Assembly (NCBI GenBank): GCA_023405815.1
Contig: JAEXXM010000026.1
Location: 124,001 to 188,000, forward strand
Direction of reading: 5' to 3'
DNA length: 64,000 bases
Source: Pseudomonadota bacterium
GTDB taxonomy: Bacteria > Pseudomonadota > Alphaproteobacteria > Rhizobiales > Hyphomicrobiaceae
Under the pieces are notes generated by a model. That model saw only the letters and a program-made list of their open reading frames with translations. It made no database searches and was not told where the DNA came from. Positions 1-7,891 of the stretch are shown here, in pieces. Each line of letters starts with the position of its first letter. Position 1 is the first letter of the stretch. Made by a program: the position numbers and the translations under genes.

Positions 1-33
1 CGAGGCAGGGGATAAAGGGGGCGCTCGTCCGGC

Positions 34-62
34 TTGCATTCGGGCGACCCCGCCTCTATTAG
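34..62 (+). promoter_or_regulatory. Possible sigma-70 promoter of the tRNA-Ser gene
   Basis: TTGCAT at 34-39 and TATTAG at 57-62 are separated by 17 bp. This would place transcription initiation a few bases before the mature tRNA 5' end at 76. The boxes match the consensus only partly, so the call rests mainly on spacing and position. Confidence 0.35.
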
Positions 63-75
63 GGGCACCTCCAGT

Positions 76-169
76 GGAGCTGTGGCCGAGAGGCTGAAGG
101 CGGCGGTTTGCTAAACCGTTATACGCTTGTAAAGGCGTATCGAGGGTTCGAATCCCTCCGGCTCCGCCA
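76..169 (+). tRNA. tRNA-Ser (anticodon GCU)
   Basis: A complete class II tRNA decoding AGC/AGU serine codons. The acceptor stem pairs GGAGCTG (76-82) with CGGCTCC (159-165), followed by discriminator G and an encoded CCA (167-169). The anticodon GCT is at 110-112 within the loop TTGCTAA. The long variable arm expected for serine tRNAs is formed by ATACGC and GCGTAT. The T-arm is GAGGG-TTCGAAT-CCCTC (142-158). All parts are present, so the gene looks functional. Confidence 0.97.
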
Positions 170-210
170 CTTCCCGACCGTCTCGCCTTTACCCAGGCGC
201 CGCCGCGTCA

Positions 211-711
211 TCACCCGCTTTTGCGGAAGAGGACGCCCATCGCTCTGCCGAGCATCGCGCGGTCACCCCCCGCGACGCTGTCGATGCTGGCGTCGCTGCT
301 CCCCAGCGTAATTCCCGCCTTCGCCAGATCCTCCATGACCTGCGTGACCGGTTTGCCCGTCAGCGGCGCGACAGTCGCAATTGGCGCCTTGGAGATGGCA
401 TCCATCGCCAGCACGGGCGGGGACGCACCTCCCCTGGAGCCGCCGAGCGGCAGGAAGGACAGGGCCAGAACGACCACGCCAAAGCCTATGATCGATCGTC
501 CCAGCACACCCGACAGAAAATAGTGCAGGAACGGCCTCCAGTTGACGGCGACGTGCAAGGCGACGCCGCCGACCATCACCAGCCCGGCCCACTCGTGGAC
601 GACTTTGTTCAACCCCGTGTTGAGGTGGAAGAACATGAGAATCCCGGTGACGCTGATGATGGCGAAGATGCCGATTGTGAGGGGCGTCGCCCATTCCCGA
701 GAGAGTCTCAT
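211..711 (-). CDS. DUF4405-type membrane protein (cytochrome b-like helices)
   Basis: A 166-residue membrane protein. The N-terminal half holds two hydrophobic helices separated by a short loop with several histidines (MFFH, VVHEW, ALHVAVNW, FLHYF), the pattern of DUF4405, whose histidines are thought to bind haem. A third helix follows, then a soluble tail of about 70 residues with PVTQVMEDLAKAGI. The start chosen is ATG at 711; the open frame upstream is arginine-rich and looks non-coding. It lies downstream of the PPK2 gene on the same strand, with about 140 bp between. The haem role is inferred from the family; its redox partner is unknown. Confidence 0.7.
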   Translation of the reverse strand: MRLSREWATPLTIGIFAIISVTGILMFFHLNTGLNKVVHEWAGLVMVGGVALHVAVNWRPFLHYFLSGVLGRSIIGFGVVVLALSFLPLGGSRGGASPPVLAMDAISKAPIATVAPLTGKPVTQVMEDLAKAGITLGSSDASIDSVAGGDRAMLGRAMGVLFRKSG

Positions 712-853
712 GTCGTGCTCCAGCTTTGGATTGGTCTTGCGCAGGTACCATGCCAACGCCCTCGCGCGGAGGGTTCCGTCGCAAGACCGAATTCCATATC
801 CGCGCAGTGTGGCTGACCTGAAGCAGTCTGCCGTCTGCCGGGGACGTGCAGCG

Positions 854-1774
854 CTAGTAGACGGTCGGGACGTACATCTCCTGCGGCACCGGCTGGCGTT
901 GGTAGTCGGGATGGTACGTCCGCTCGGGCAGCACCACCGGCGCCCGCGGCACCTCTGCGTACGGGATCTGACCCAGCAGATGATGGATGCAGTTGAGCCG
1001 CGCACGCTTCTTGTCGACGGCCTCCACCACCCACCACGGCGCCTCGGGGATGTGCGTCCGCTGCAGCATCACCTCCTTGGCCTGCGTATACGCCTCCCAG
1101 CGGACACGCGACTGTAGGTCCATCGGCGACAGCTTCCACTGCTTCAGCGGATCGTGGATGCGCATCGAAAAGCGGAAGTGCTGCTCCTCGTCGGTGATCG
1201 AGAACCAATATTTGATGAGGACGATGCCGGAGCGCACCAGCATGCGCTCGAATTCGGGAACGGTGCGCAGGAACTCGTCGCACTCTTCTTGAGTGCAGAA
1301 GCCCATCACCCGCTCGACACCGGCGCGGTTGTACCAGGAGCGGTCGAACAGGACGATCTCGCCGGCCGCGGGCAGGTGGCTGACGTAGCGCTGGAAGTAC
1401 CATTGCGTGCGCTCGCGTTCGCTGGGCGCCGGCAGGGCGGCGACGCGGCATACGCGCGGATTGAGCCGCTGAGTGATGCGCTTGATGACGCCGCCTTTGC
1501 CGGCCGCGTCGCGCCCCTCGAAGATGACGACCACCTTGAGCTTCTGCGATACCACCCAGTCCTGCAGCTTCACGAGTTCGCCCTGCAGGCGGAACAGCTC
1601 CTTGAAATAGAGCTTGCGGTCGACGCCCTCCGGCTCGGGATGCTCCGACATCCCTTCGAGCAGCTTGTCGAGACGCTCGTCGTCGAGCTCCATCTCCAGC
1701 TCTTCATCGAAGCTGTCGACCAGATCGGCGCGGACGCGCATGTCGATGTCCTTGGCGCGCGTATTGTTACTCAC
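854..1774 (-). CDS. ppk2: Polyphosphate kinase 2 family protein
   Basis: A 306-residue PPK2-family kinase, which moves phosphate between polyphosphate and nucleotides. A P-loop is visible at residues 87-95 (GRDAAGKGG), followed by the lid region and the Walker B-like segment FDRSWYNRAG at about 143-152. Both are hallmarks of PPK2. Acidic residues near the N-terminus (about 20-50) precede the catalytic core. The start is GTG at 1774 with AGGAGAG just upstream. The length fits a single-domain PPK2. The preferred direction and nucleotide (ADP, GDP or AMP) cannot be read from the sequence alone. It sits 40 bp downstream of the CorA-like gene and may be cotranscribed with it. Confidence 0.9.
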   Translation of the reverse strand: MSNNTRAKDIDMRVRADLVDSFDEELEMELDDERLDKLLEGMSEHPEPEGVDRKLYFKELFRLQGELVKLQDWVVSQKLKVVVIFEGRDAAGKGGVIKRITQRLNPRVCRVAALPAPSERERTQWYFQRYVSHLPAAGEIVLFDRSWYNRAGVERVMGFCTQEECDEFLRTVPEFERMLVRSGIVLIKYWFSITDEEQHFRFSMRIHDPLKQWKLSPMDLQSRVRWEAYTQAKEVMLQRTHIPEAPWWVVEAVDKKRARLNCIHHLLGQIPYAEVPRAPVVLPERTYHPDYQRQPVPQEMYVPTVY

Positions 1775-1814
1775 ACTTCTCTCCTGTGAGGCTCGGTGGT
1801 TCCTGAGGGCGATA

Positions 1815-3458
1815 CTACGAGCGCTCGCCCGATAGACGGTCGAGCAGTGCCGTGAGCGGACGTGAAAAAGCGACTACGGCCACCGTGAGCGCGGTGACGG
1901 CTACACCGACAATGCCGAAGTAGGCGAGCTTCAGCCAGAGCGGCGCACCCGTCTCGTCGATCAGGTTCATGCCCAAGAAACCGGTGGCGATTGTCCCGAC
2001 GAGACCGACGATGGTGACCGCCGTCAGCCGGTGAATGGTGCCGCTCTGACGCCTCAGAACGTCACTGTCGAGATACTGCACCATGTCGAAAATCTCGCCC
2101 CGCAGCTCCTTGTAGAGTTCCTCGTTGCCGAGGTGCGTGCGCTGCATGCGGAAGAGGTCGCGCGTCTGCGCCTGGTCGGAAACCTCCGTGAACCAGTAGC
2201 GCTGCGTGAAACGCATGAACGCTTCTTGCAGGCGGAACGTCTCGCGCCGGAACGCTGCGGACGATTGGACGCTGTGAATTTCGAGCTGCTTGATGGCGGC
2301 GACCAGCCGGTCGGCAAGCATCAGCAGCGCAGCCTTGTGGAAATGGCTGATGAGAAACAACAGGAAATACTGATGGCGGAATTGCCCGAGCAGGCCGCGC
2401 TCGTTGTCTTCGAGGCGCGGTGAGTGGCCGTCCGCGATCACCGTGAAGGCATGCCCTGAGAGCAGGAAGCGCGCACTGAGACCGGTAGCTTCGGTGCCCT
2501 CGTGATAGTATCGGTCGTAGCAGTGGCGGGTTTCGAAATCGCGCAGAAAGCGCTCGGCGAAGGGCGCATCGCCCGTAGCGCTCTGGCCCGTCGCGAAAGC
2601 GAGGCGAATGTAGTCGGCGCGCTGCACCTCCCACATCCGCTCGAGCGTCAGATAGGTCATCACCGGCATGCGGTAGTATTCGATCTGTCGGAACGACAGC
2701 GGGCTCTTGGTTCGTGAGTTCTCCGGCACGAGAGGCTTCAGCAGGAACTCCCAGTGCGCGGCAAAGCATGGTGTGCGCTGGTGGCCGACGAACGACAGGT
2801 AGCGATCGCGTCGCTCGTAGTCCGACGTCGAGAGAACGTGGCCGTCCTTGTCGAGCCACTCGACGCGCACGGGGCAATGCAGCGCCTCGCCGGTCTCCGT
2901 CCAGCCCGGCGGATAGGCCCGTCCGAAGCGATACATGATCTCGTTGACGATGCTGAGCGGCACGTCGGTGGCGTAGAATTCGAAGGCCAGGATTACGGCA
3001 TCGACGTCGTGGAAGAAGTGCAAGTCTACGTGTGCCACCTGGCACGTAACGGGCGCGGTCCCTTCGGCGAGCAACATGCGAACCGCGGCAACGTCGGTAC
3101 GCCGATAGACACGCAGCGGCGCATCGCCTTTGCCGAGCCCCCGCAGCGACCCTGGGGCATCCCCGTAGAGAAAGCGCTGCACGCTCGGCAGGAAGGCCAC
3201 GAACTCGCGGTAGTGACGCTCCTGGAATGCATCACCCTCGACGCCAAATTCGTCGTCGACCAGCTCCCAGTTCCCACCGCCGAGGCGCTCGAACAGCACA
3301 TCGGGGCTCTCGCGCTTTTTGCCTGCCGAGTTTGCGATAAGCTCGATCGGCCAAAGGACGATTTGCCGGAAGTGGCGGACGACGCGGGCAGCAGCGGGCG
3401 CGCTCAGCTCTTGTGGCGCATGCAATATCGTGGCCGGCACGCTTTCGTCGTTGGCCAT
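1815..3458 (-). CDS. CorA-like membrane protein with large N-terminal domain
   Basis: A 547-residue protein whose last 70 residues hold two transmembrane helices. The first ends in the tripeptide GMN (about 496-498), the signature of CorA-type Mg2+/divalent-cation channels, followed by NLIDETG and a second helix. The preceding 400-plus residues are soluble and include a helical stretch (about 400-475) resembling the CorA stalk. The protein is much longer than classical CorA (about 315 residues), and the N-terminal part was not recognised. ATG at 3458 fits. A cation transport role is inferred from the GMN motif and topology. Confidence 0.6.
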   Translation of the reverse strand: MANDESVPATILHAPQELSAPAAARVVRHFRQIVLWPIELIANSAGKKRESPDVLFERLGGGNWELVDDEFGVEGDAFQERHYREFVAFLPSVQRFLYGDAPGSLRGLGKGDAPLRVYRRTDVAAVRMLLAEGTAPVTCQVAHVDLHFFHDVDAVILAFEFYATDVPLSIVNEIMYRFGRAYPPGWTETGEALHCPVRVEWLDKDGHVLSTSDYERRDRYLSFVGHQRTPCFAAHWEFLLKPLVPENSRTKSPLSFRQIEYYRMPVMTYLTLERMWEVQRADYIRLAFATGQSATGDAPFAERFLRDFETRHCYDRYYHEGTEATGLSARFLLSGHAFTVIADGHSPRLEDNERGLLGQFRHQYFLLFLISHFHKAALLMLADRLVAAIKQLEIHSVQSSAAFRRETFRLQEAFMRFTQRYWFTEVSDQAQTRDLFRMQRTHLGNEELYKELRGEIFDMVQYLDSDVLRRQSGTIHRLTAVTIVGLVGTIATGFLGMNLIDETGAPLWLKLAYFGIVGVAVTALTVAVVAFSRPLTALLDRLSGERS

Positions 3459-3724
3459 GCGTTCTGTTCCGTAAGAAGGCGGGGCAGTCCTTGCGCTTTT
3501 GGTAGTCTATTGATTGTCGATGACACTTTTCCGACGCAGCAACCCTCCGAACCTGCTAGATTTGTTGGCAAGTCGCAGCGACGTGGCGCTCGATATCGGC
3601 CAGCCCGAAGTGCTTAGCGGATGATCTTCGTTCACGTAGTGGCCGCGCCCTGATCACGTGCGCACGGCGCCCGCATCGGAAGCGTCCACACCCCAGCACA
3701 AACAACCCGATAAGGACGATTGCC

Positions 3725-4327
3725 TTGTCCCAGGCCAGCAAGTCACAAATCGTCGAAGAGGTACTCGCCGCCAACGCCGCCTACGTGAGGACCTTTGGCG
3801 CCAAGGGCGATCTCGCACTGCCTCCGGCGCGGCGCTTCGCCATCCTCACCTGCATGGACGCGCGCCTCGACCCCGCGAAGTACGCCGGCCTCGCCGAGGG
3901 CGACGCCCACGTCATCCGCAATGCCGGGGGCCGGGCGAGCGACGATGCGATCCGCTCCCTCGTGATCTCCCACAAGCTGCTCGGCACGCTCGAGTGGTTT
4001 GTCATCCATCACACGAATTGCGGCATGGAGCTGTTCACCGACGAGGTGATCGCGAACCTTCTCGACGACAGCCTCGAGACAGCGAGCTTCGATGGGAAGA
4101 CTTGGTCGAACGAAAAGCACGGCGGCGGCAATGTGGCCGGTCACTTCATCAAGTGGCACACGATCAAGAGCCAGGCCGAGAGCGTGCTGCAGGACGTCGA
4201 GCGCATCCGCCGGCACCCTCTCGTGCCGCCCCACATCCCGATCTACGGCTTTGTCTATGATGTGAGGACTGGCCGGCTCGTGCCCGTGCCGGAGGCGATC
4301 GAGGCGGGGAGCCCGCGGCAGGGGTAG
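3725..4327 (+). CDS. Beta-class carbonic anhydrase
   Basis: A 200-residue beta-carbonic anhydrase, interconverting CO2 and bicarbonate in the cytoplasm. The zinc-site motif CMDARLD begins at C43 with the Asp/Arg dyad, and HHTNCG supplies H96 and C99, giving the Cys-His-Cys zinc set. RNAGGR at about 65-70 is also typical. The start is TTG at 3725 with AAGGA at 3712-3716, an 8-base spacing; no better ATG was seen upstream. It is divergent from the CorA-like gene and may supply bicarbonate for anaplerosis, a use expected in a one-carbon-metabolising cell, but that link is inference. Confidence 0.93.
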   Translation: MSQASKSQIVEEVLAANAAYVRTFGAKGDLALPPARRFAILTCMDARLDPAKYAGLAEGDAHVIRNAGGRASDDAIRSLVISHKLLGTLEWFVIHHTNCGMELFTDEVIANLLDDSLETASFDGKTWSNEKHGGGNVAGHFIKWHTIKSQAESVLQDVERIRRHPLVPPHIPIYGFVYDVRTGRLVPVPEAIEAGSPRQG

Positions 4328-4542
4328 GTGGGTCCCCCGAAGCCGGGCCTTCCCTTGATTCGGCGCAAGGCTGATCCCGCACTACATAGTACAGCCGAGC
4401 AGAGCGGGTGCCGGCCTAGGCATTTCGAACAATGATGCAGCCTCGGCACGCTGGCGCACAACTTGGCTCCGACGGCCGAAGAACCTTGACACGGAGCGTC
4501 GGTGCCCGTCCCTCTGGAATGTGACACCAACTAGGCTGACGC

Positions 4543-5841
4543 ATGGCTCAACGCACGAAAAGCTCGCTCGCATCGGCGCTTTCCCTCGCTATGGCCGACT
4601 ACGGCCTCGGATCCTCGACCGTCCTCAAGGTTGGTTTCCTGGCGCCGCTTACGGGCAAGCTGAAGTCGTGGGCCGAGCCGGGCCTCAACGGCTCGCTGAT
4701 CTGGCGCGACCGGGTCAACGCCGCCGGCGGGATCAAGGTCGGCATGCGGCGCTTCATGGTCGACCTGGTGCCCTATGACACCAATTTCGAGCCCGAGCGC
4801 GCGCTCGCCGGAGCCAAGAAGCTGATCAACGAGGATGGCGTGAAGTTCATCCTCATGCTCGGCGGCAACGACTTCACCGAGCAGGTCCGCGACCTCGTCA
4901 ACAGGCACCGCATGCCCGTTGCGACGCTGCTGCCAAGCGACCTGACACCCGACGCGCCGACCCTCGTGGCGCCGAGCGAGGTGCATCCCATCTACAACGT
5001 GACGGGCGTCGACTGGCTGGCGCGCCAGGAGCCGGGCATCAAGACCGTTGCCATGTGTGCGCAGGATGACTCTCACGGCCTGCCCTCGCTCGCCACCTAC
5101 CGCGCCGCCTTCGAGGTGGCCGGCTGGGATCTCGTCGAGGAGCACCTGTTTCCCATAGAGACGACCGACTTCGGGGCCATTGTCGACAAGCTCATGGCCA
5201 AGAACCCGGACGTTCTGTGCTGGGACACCGTCTACGAACCGTTTCTGCACGCCCTCACCAAGGAGGCCTTCAAGCGCGGCTTCAAGGGACGCATGATTTC
5301 GTGCACGGCCGACAACTACCAGGAGCTCGTCGCCCAAACGAGCACGGAGTTCATGGAGGGGTTCGTCTTCCAGTTCCCCGACTTCGATGACCCGCGCCTC
5401 AACGACTCCCAGGTCAACTTCGAGAACCCGAACGAGTTCTACGCCGAATTCTGCGCCCGCTACCCCGGCACCTGGAGCGCCGTGTCGTGGGAGTACGTCT
5501 CGACCCTCGAGCTGTGGAAGAACGCCGTGCAGCGCGCGCGCACCTTCGAGCCGTTTCCCGTGCTCTCGATGATGAAGTTCGGCGGCGTCGGCCACCACGC
5601 CTTCGGCGAGGCCTTCTGGTGGGGGCGCGAGCTGTTCGGCATCGACAACGCGCTCGTCGGCGACTGGCCCGTCGTCGTCATTGAGGATGGCCGCGCCCGG
5701 ATCAAGGAGTTCTCCTCCATCATCCGCTGGTGGTCGCAGCACAAGCAGGTGCTGATCAAGCACATGCGCAAGATGAACCTGATGTGGGACCAGCGCCAGG
5801 AAGCGGAGTCCCACGCCGTTCTCGCGCCCGATCGCCCGTAG
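4543..5841 (+). CDS. LivJ-type (Peripla_BP_6) ligand-binding protein without an ABC partner
   Basis: A 432-residue type I periplasmic-binding fold. The segment VGFLAPLTGKLKSW opens the first lobe, and AGGIKV plus the following DTNFEPERA match the branched-chain amino acid/amide/urea binding-protein family. No clear cleavable signal peptide is seen: the N-terminus (MAQRTKSS, then a short SLASALSLAMA stretch) is weak for export. No ABC permease or ATPase genes lie beside it. It converges on the GntR gene, and the tmm/tdm block lies beyond. It could be a solute-binding protein for a transporter elsewhere or, like AmiC, a cytoplasmic ligand sensor. The ligand is unknown; a methylated amine or amide is a reasonable guess. 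Confidence 0.75.
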   Translation: MAQRTKSSLASALSLAMADYGLGSSTVLKVGFLAPLTGKLKSWAEPGLNGSLIWRDRVNAAGGIKVGMRRFMVDLVPYDTNFEPERALAGAKKLINEDGVKFILMLGGNDFTEQVRDLVNRHRMPVATLLPSDLTPDAPTLVAPSEVHPIYNVTGVDWLARQEPGIKTVAMCAQDDSHGLPSLATYRAAFEVAGWDLVEEHLFPIETTDFGAIVDKLMAKNPDVLCWDTVYEPFLHALTKEAFKRGFKGRMISCTADNYQELVAQTSTEFMEGFVFQFPDFDDPRLNDSQVNFENPNEFYAEFCARYPGTWSAVSWEYVSTLELWKNAVQRARTFEPFPVLSMMKFGGVGHHAFGEAFWWGRELFGIDNALVGDWPVVVIEDGRARIKEFSSIIRWWSQHKQVLIKHMRKMNLMWDQRQEAESHAVLAPDRP

Positions 5842-5958
5842 CGGGCTGGAGCTATCTTCATCTCACGTCAGCATGGCGGGCAAAGCGCGCCAGCTCAGGA
5901 GGCGCAGCCATCAGCTTGTTCGACGAGGGCCGGCTTCGCTCAGTCCGCGCCAGCTTCA

Positions 5959-6735
5959 TCAAGGAGACGCGTAGATCATGTCCTCGTGTGTGCTCGAGAT
6001 ATAGAGCCGCATGCATTCGACGGCGGTATCGACATCGCGCCGCTCGAGTGCCGTATAGAGCGAGCGTAGCGCGCGCTGGGCCTCGCGGATGCGCACCGGC
6101 GTCAGCGTGCGCTTCTTGTTGGCGCACCACTGCGGCTGCCGCCGTACCTCGTGCATGATGCGGTACATGGCGACGATCAGCGAGTTATGCGTGCCTTCGC
6201 AGATCGTCATCATGAACTGTTTCTCCACGTCCGCGAACTCCGCAGCGTCGGTGACGATGGCTTCGAGCTGCGCCAATTGCTGGCTGAGCTTTGTCAGATC
6301 GCGCACGGACATGTAGATCGTCGCCAGGCGCACGATCTCCGGCTCGAGGATCGATTCCGCGACGTTCATCTCAAACGGCGAGATCGTTTCGGCGATGGTC
6401 TGCACGTTGAGATAGCCGGAAGATTCTGTGCCGGAGCGCTTCAGGTTGTCGGACCGGTAGGCGACGAACGTCCCGCTACCCGCGCGCCGCGCGACGGCGC
6501 CGTAGTCTTCCAGGAAGTCGAGCACCTGACGGATCGTCGTGCGCGATTCACCGAACGCTTCGGCGAGCTCGCGCTCGGCGGGGATGCGCGTCCCGAATGG
6601 ATACTCGCCGGTGACGATGCGGTGGAAGATGTCAGTGGCGATGCTCTTGACGCGCTGCTTCACCATGGGCTGGGAGGAGAGATCCCGATCCCAAGGTGCG
6701 GTCTCGACCAGGCCGTCCGGTTCTAGATCAGTCAT
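5959..6735 (-). CDS. GntR-family transcriptional regulator (FadR/FCD type)
   Basis: A 258-residue regulator. An N-terminal winged helix-turn-helix (TRIPAERELAEAFGESRTTI, then VLDFLEDYG) is followed by an all-helical FCD-type effector domain. ATG at 6735 is chosen because it overlaps the stop of the upstream TPR gene in the arrangement ATGACTGA, which implies translational coupling; an in-frame start 24 bases earlier is possible. The gene pair points away from the permease-dmm-tmm-tdm genes, a common layout for a pathway regulator. The likely operators are in 7460-7891. The effector is unknown; methylated amines or formaldehyde-derived compounds are candidates by context only. Confidence 0.88.
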   Translation of the reverse strand: MTDLEPDGLVETAPWDRDLSSQPMVKQRVKSIATDIFHRIVTGEYPFGTRIPAERELAEAFGESRTTIRQVLDFLEDYGAVARRAGSGTFVAYRSDNLKRSGTESSGYLNVQTIAETISPFEMNVAESILEPEIVRLATIYMSVRDLTKLSQQLAQLEAIVTDAAEFADVEKQFMMTICEGTHNSLIVAMYRIMHEVRRQPQWCANKKRTLTPVRIREAQRALRSLYTALERRDVDTAVECMRLYISSTHEDMIYASP

Positions 6736-7459
6736 CGTTTTCCAGTTCGCCTCGTTCAAGCGCCGGCGTCGCCGGCAGCAGGGTAGGATGCAGCAGTGCC
6801 GTCAGCTGGGCTGCGCAATCGAGGTCTGCCCGATACCCGGCAGCGTGGACATAGGAGCCCGCGACGCGACGCATCAGGCGATCGGCCTTGCTGCGGTACG
6901 CGGCACGGACGGCGGCCGACTGAGCGACGTCCTCCTCGCGGAGCAAATGGACTTCGGCGCATTCCGGGCCGAGCGCGGCGGCGATGACGCCGATGATACT
7001 CTGATCCGCCTCGAGCGCATCGCGGTCTCCACGGCTATCAAGTCCGCCAAGCTGCGCATTGTATTGCGTGATGGTGCGTGCCGCGATGCACACGTCGAGG
7101 AAGCGACGCCGACGCAGCTCCGCGAACGCTTCGTGATGCTGCATGGCAAGACGCAGATGAAACACCGAGCTGCGGCCGGCGATCGGTACATCGAGCGATT
7201 CGACGTGCGCGTATGCGCGGCCCCAGAGACGTGTCGCCTCACTGAAGTGATCGGCAGCTTCGCGCACTTGCGACCTCAGCAGAAAGGCAACGCCGGCGTT
7301 GTTGTGTGCGGCCGCGCGAAGCGGCGCTGAGGCATGCGCCAGCGCGATCTGTTCGGCGGCGCGCAACCACAGCTCCGCGGCCATCGGCATGCGTCCCTCG
7401 GCCAGCGCCGCGAAGGCCTTGGCGCTCGACTGAATCCATTCCTGCAGCACCAACTGCAC
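6728..7459 (-). CDS. TPR-like helical protein coupled to the GntR gene
   Basis: A 243-residue, mostly helical protein. The N-terminal half shows TPR-like spacing (AELWLRAAEQIALAHAS, then NNAGVAFLLRSQVREAADHF), compatible with two or three tetratricopeptide units. No signal peptide or membrane segment is seen, so it is probably cytoplasmic. The start is GTG at 7459. Its stop overlaps the GntR start by 8 bases, so the two are almost certainly co-translated. A role as protein partner or modulator of the regulator is inference; no enzymatic motif was recognised. Confidence 0.7.
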   Translation of the reverse strand: MQLVLQEWIQSSAKAFAALAEGRMPMAAELWLRAAEQIALAHASAPLRAAAHNNAGVAFLLRSQVREAADHFSEATRLWGRAYAHVESLDVPIAGRSSVFHLRLAMQHHEAFAELRRRRFLDVCIAARTITQYNAQLGGLDSRGDRDALEADQSIIGVIAAALGPECAEVHLLREEDVAQSAAVRAAYRSKADRLMRRVAGSYVHAAGYRADLDCAAQLTALLHPTLLPATPALERGELENDD

Positions 7460-7609
7460 GTCCCTAAGCCTCTCTAAGCCGCGACTGAATAGCCGAGCGT
7501 GGGCCGTTCCGGTCGCATTGACATCGGCAAAAGCATGCGCCTAGTCCGAAGGCATATAACCAAAAACAACCACATAGAACCAGTCCTATCTATTTTCTTT
7601 TTAAGGCAA

Positions 7610-7621
7610 CGAGATATCTCG
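7610..7621. promoter_or_regulatory. 12-bp perfect palindrome, candidate operator
   Basis: CGAGATATCTCG is self-complementary over 12 bp and sits in the AT-rich part of the divergent control region. A dimeric GntR protein would bind such a dyad, but no experimental consensus is available to match it against. Confidence 0.35.
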
Positions 7622-7751
7622 ATTCCACCAGCAAATAGCTGCCCAAACGTTGCGCACAGCTTGCACGAAATAGTTTCCCCGCAGGCAAGATTTTCTCTTG
7701 ATTGCGATCATCGTTGATCTACACTCAACCGGTCAAGCGCTTTCTGGTCCA

Positions 7752-7777
7752 AAGTGGTTGGAAGTGGCACAAAGTGG
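7752..7777 (+). repeat. Three AAGTGG direct repeats with 10-bp period
   Basis: AAGTGG occurs at 7752-7757, 7762-7767 and 7772-7777, so each copy is one helical turn from the next. The outer two extend to AAAGTGGT. The array lies about 115 bp upstream of the permease start. Phased direct repeats of this kind often mark activator binding on one DNA face; the binding protein is unknown. Confidence 0.5.
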
Positions 7778-7891
7778 TGCACATTTTGGGGATGTTTCCG
7801 CTCGCCGACCTTGGTCGGTCACGGGCGCGCCAACGGCAATGCGGCCAGCACGAGGTGCTCAGAGCAATTGGCCAAAGGGAGTGAAACAAAA

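Larger units (their letters stand above)
7460..7891. promoter_or_regulatory. Divergent control region of the methylamine cluster
   Basis: A 432-bp intergenic region between the TPR-GntR pair (minus) and the permease (plus). It is richer in A and T than its surroundings, notably 7555-7610. It contains a perfect 12-bp palindrome CGAGATATCTCG at 7610-7621 and three AAGTGG direct repeats at exact 10-bp spacing near 7752-7777. A TTGACA is present at 7518-7523 but no good -10 box was found 17 bp on. The permease start has AAGGGAG at 7875-7881. Short open frames here lack ribosome-binding sites and are not called. Confidence 0.55.

Noticed and set aside
7499..7717. 72-codon open frame in the divergent control region
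   Set aside because: No ribosome-binding site, no homology seen, and it covers the palindrome and AT-rich promoter-like DNA.
7766..7782. TGGCAC followed by GTGCA, resembling a sigma-54 promoter upstream of the permease
   Set aside because: The GG and GC elements are one base too far apart for a sigma-54 site, and the bases are better explained by the phased AAGTGG repeats.
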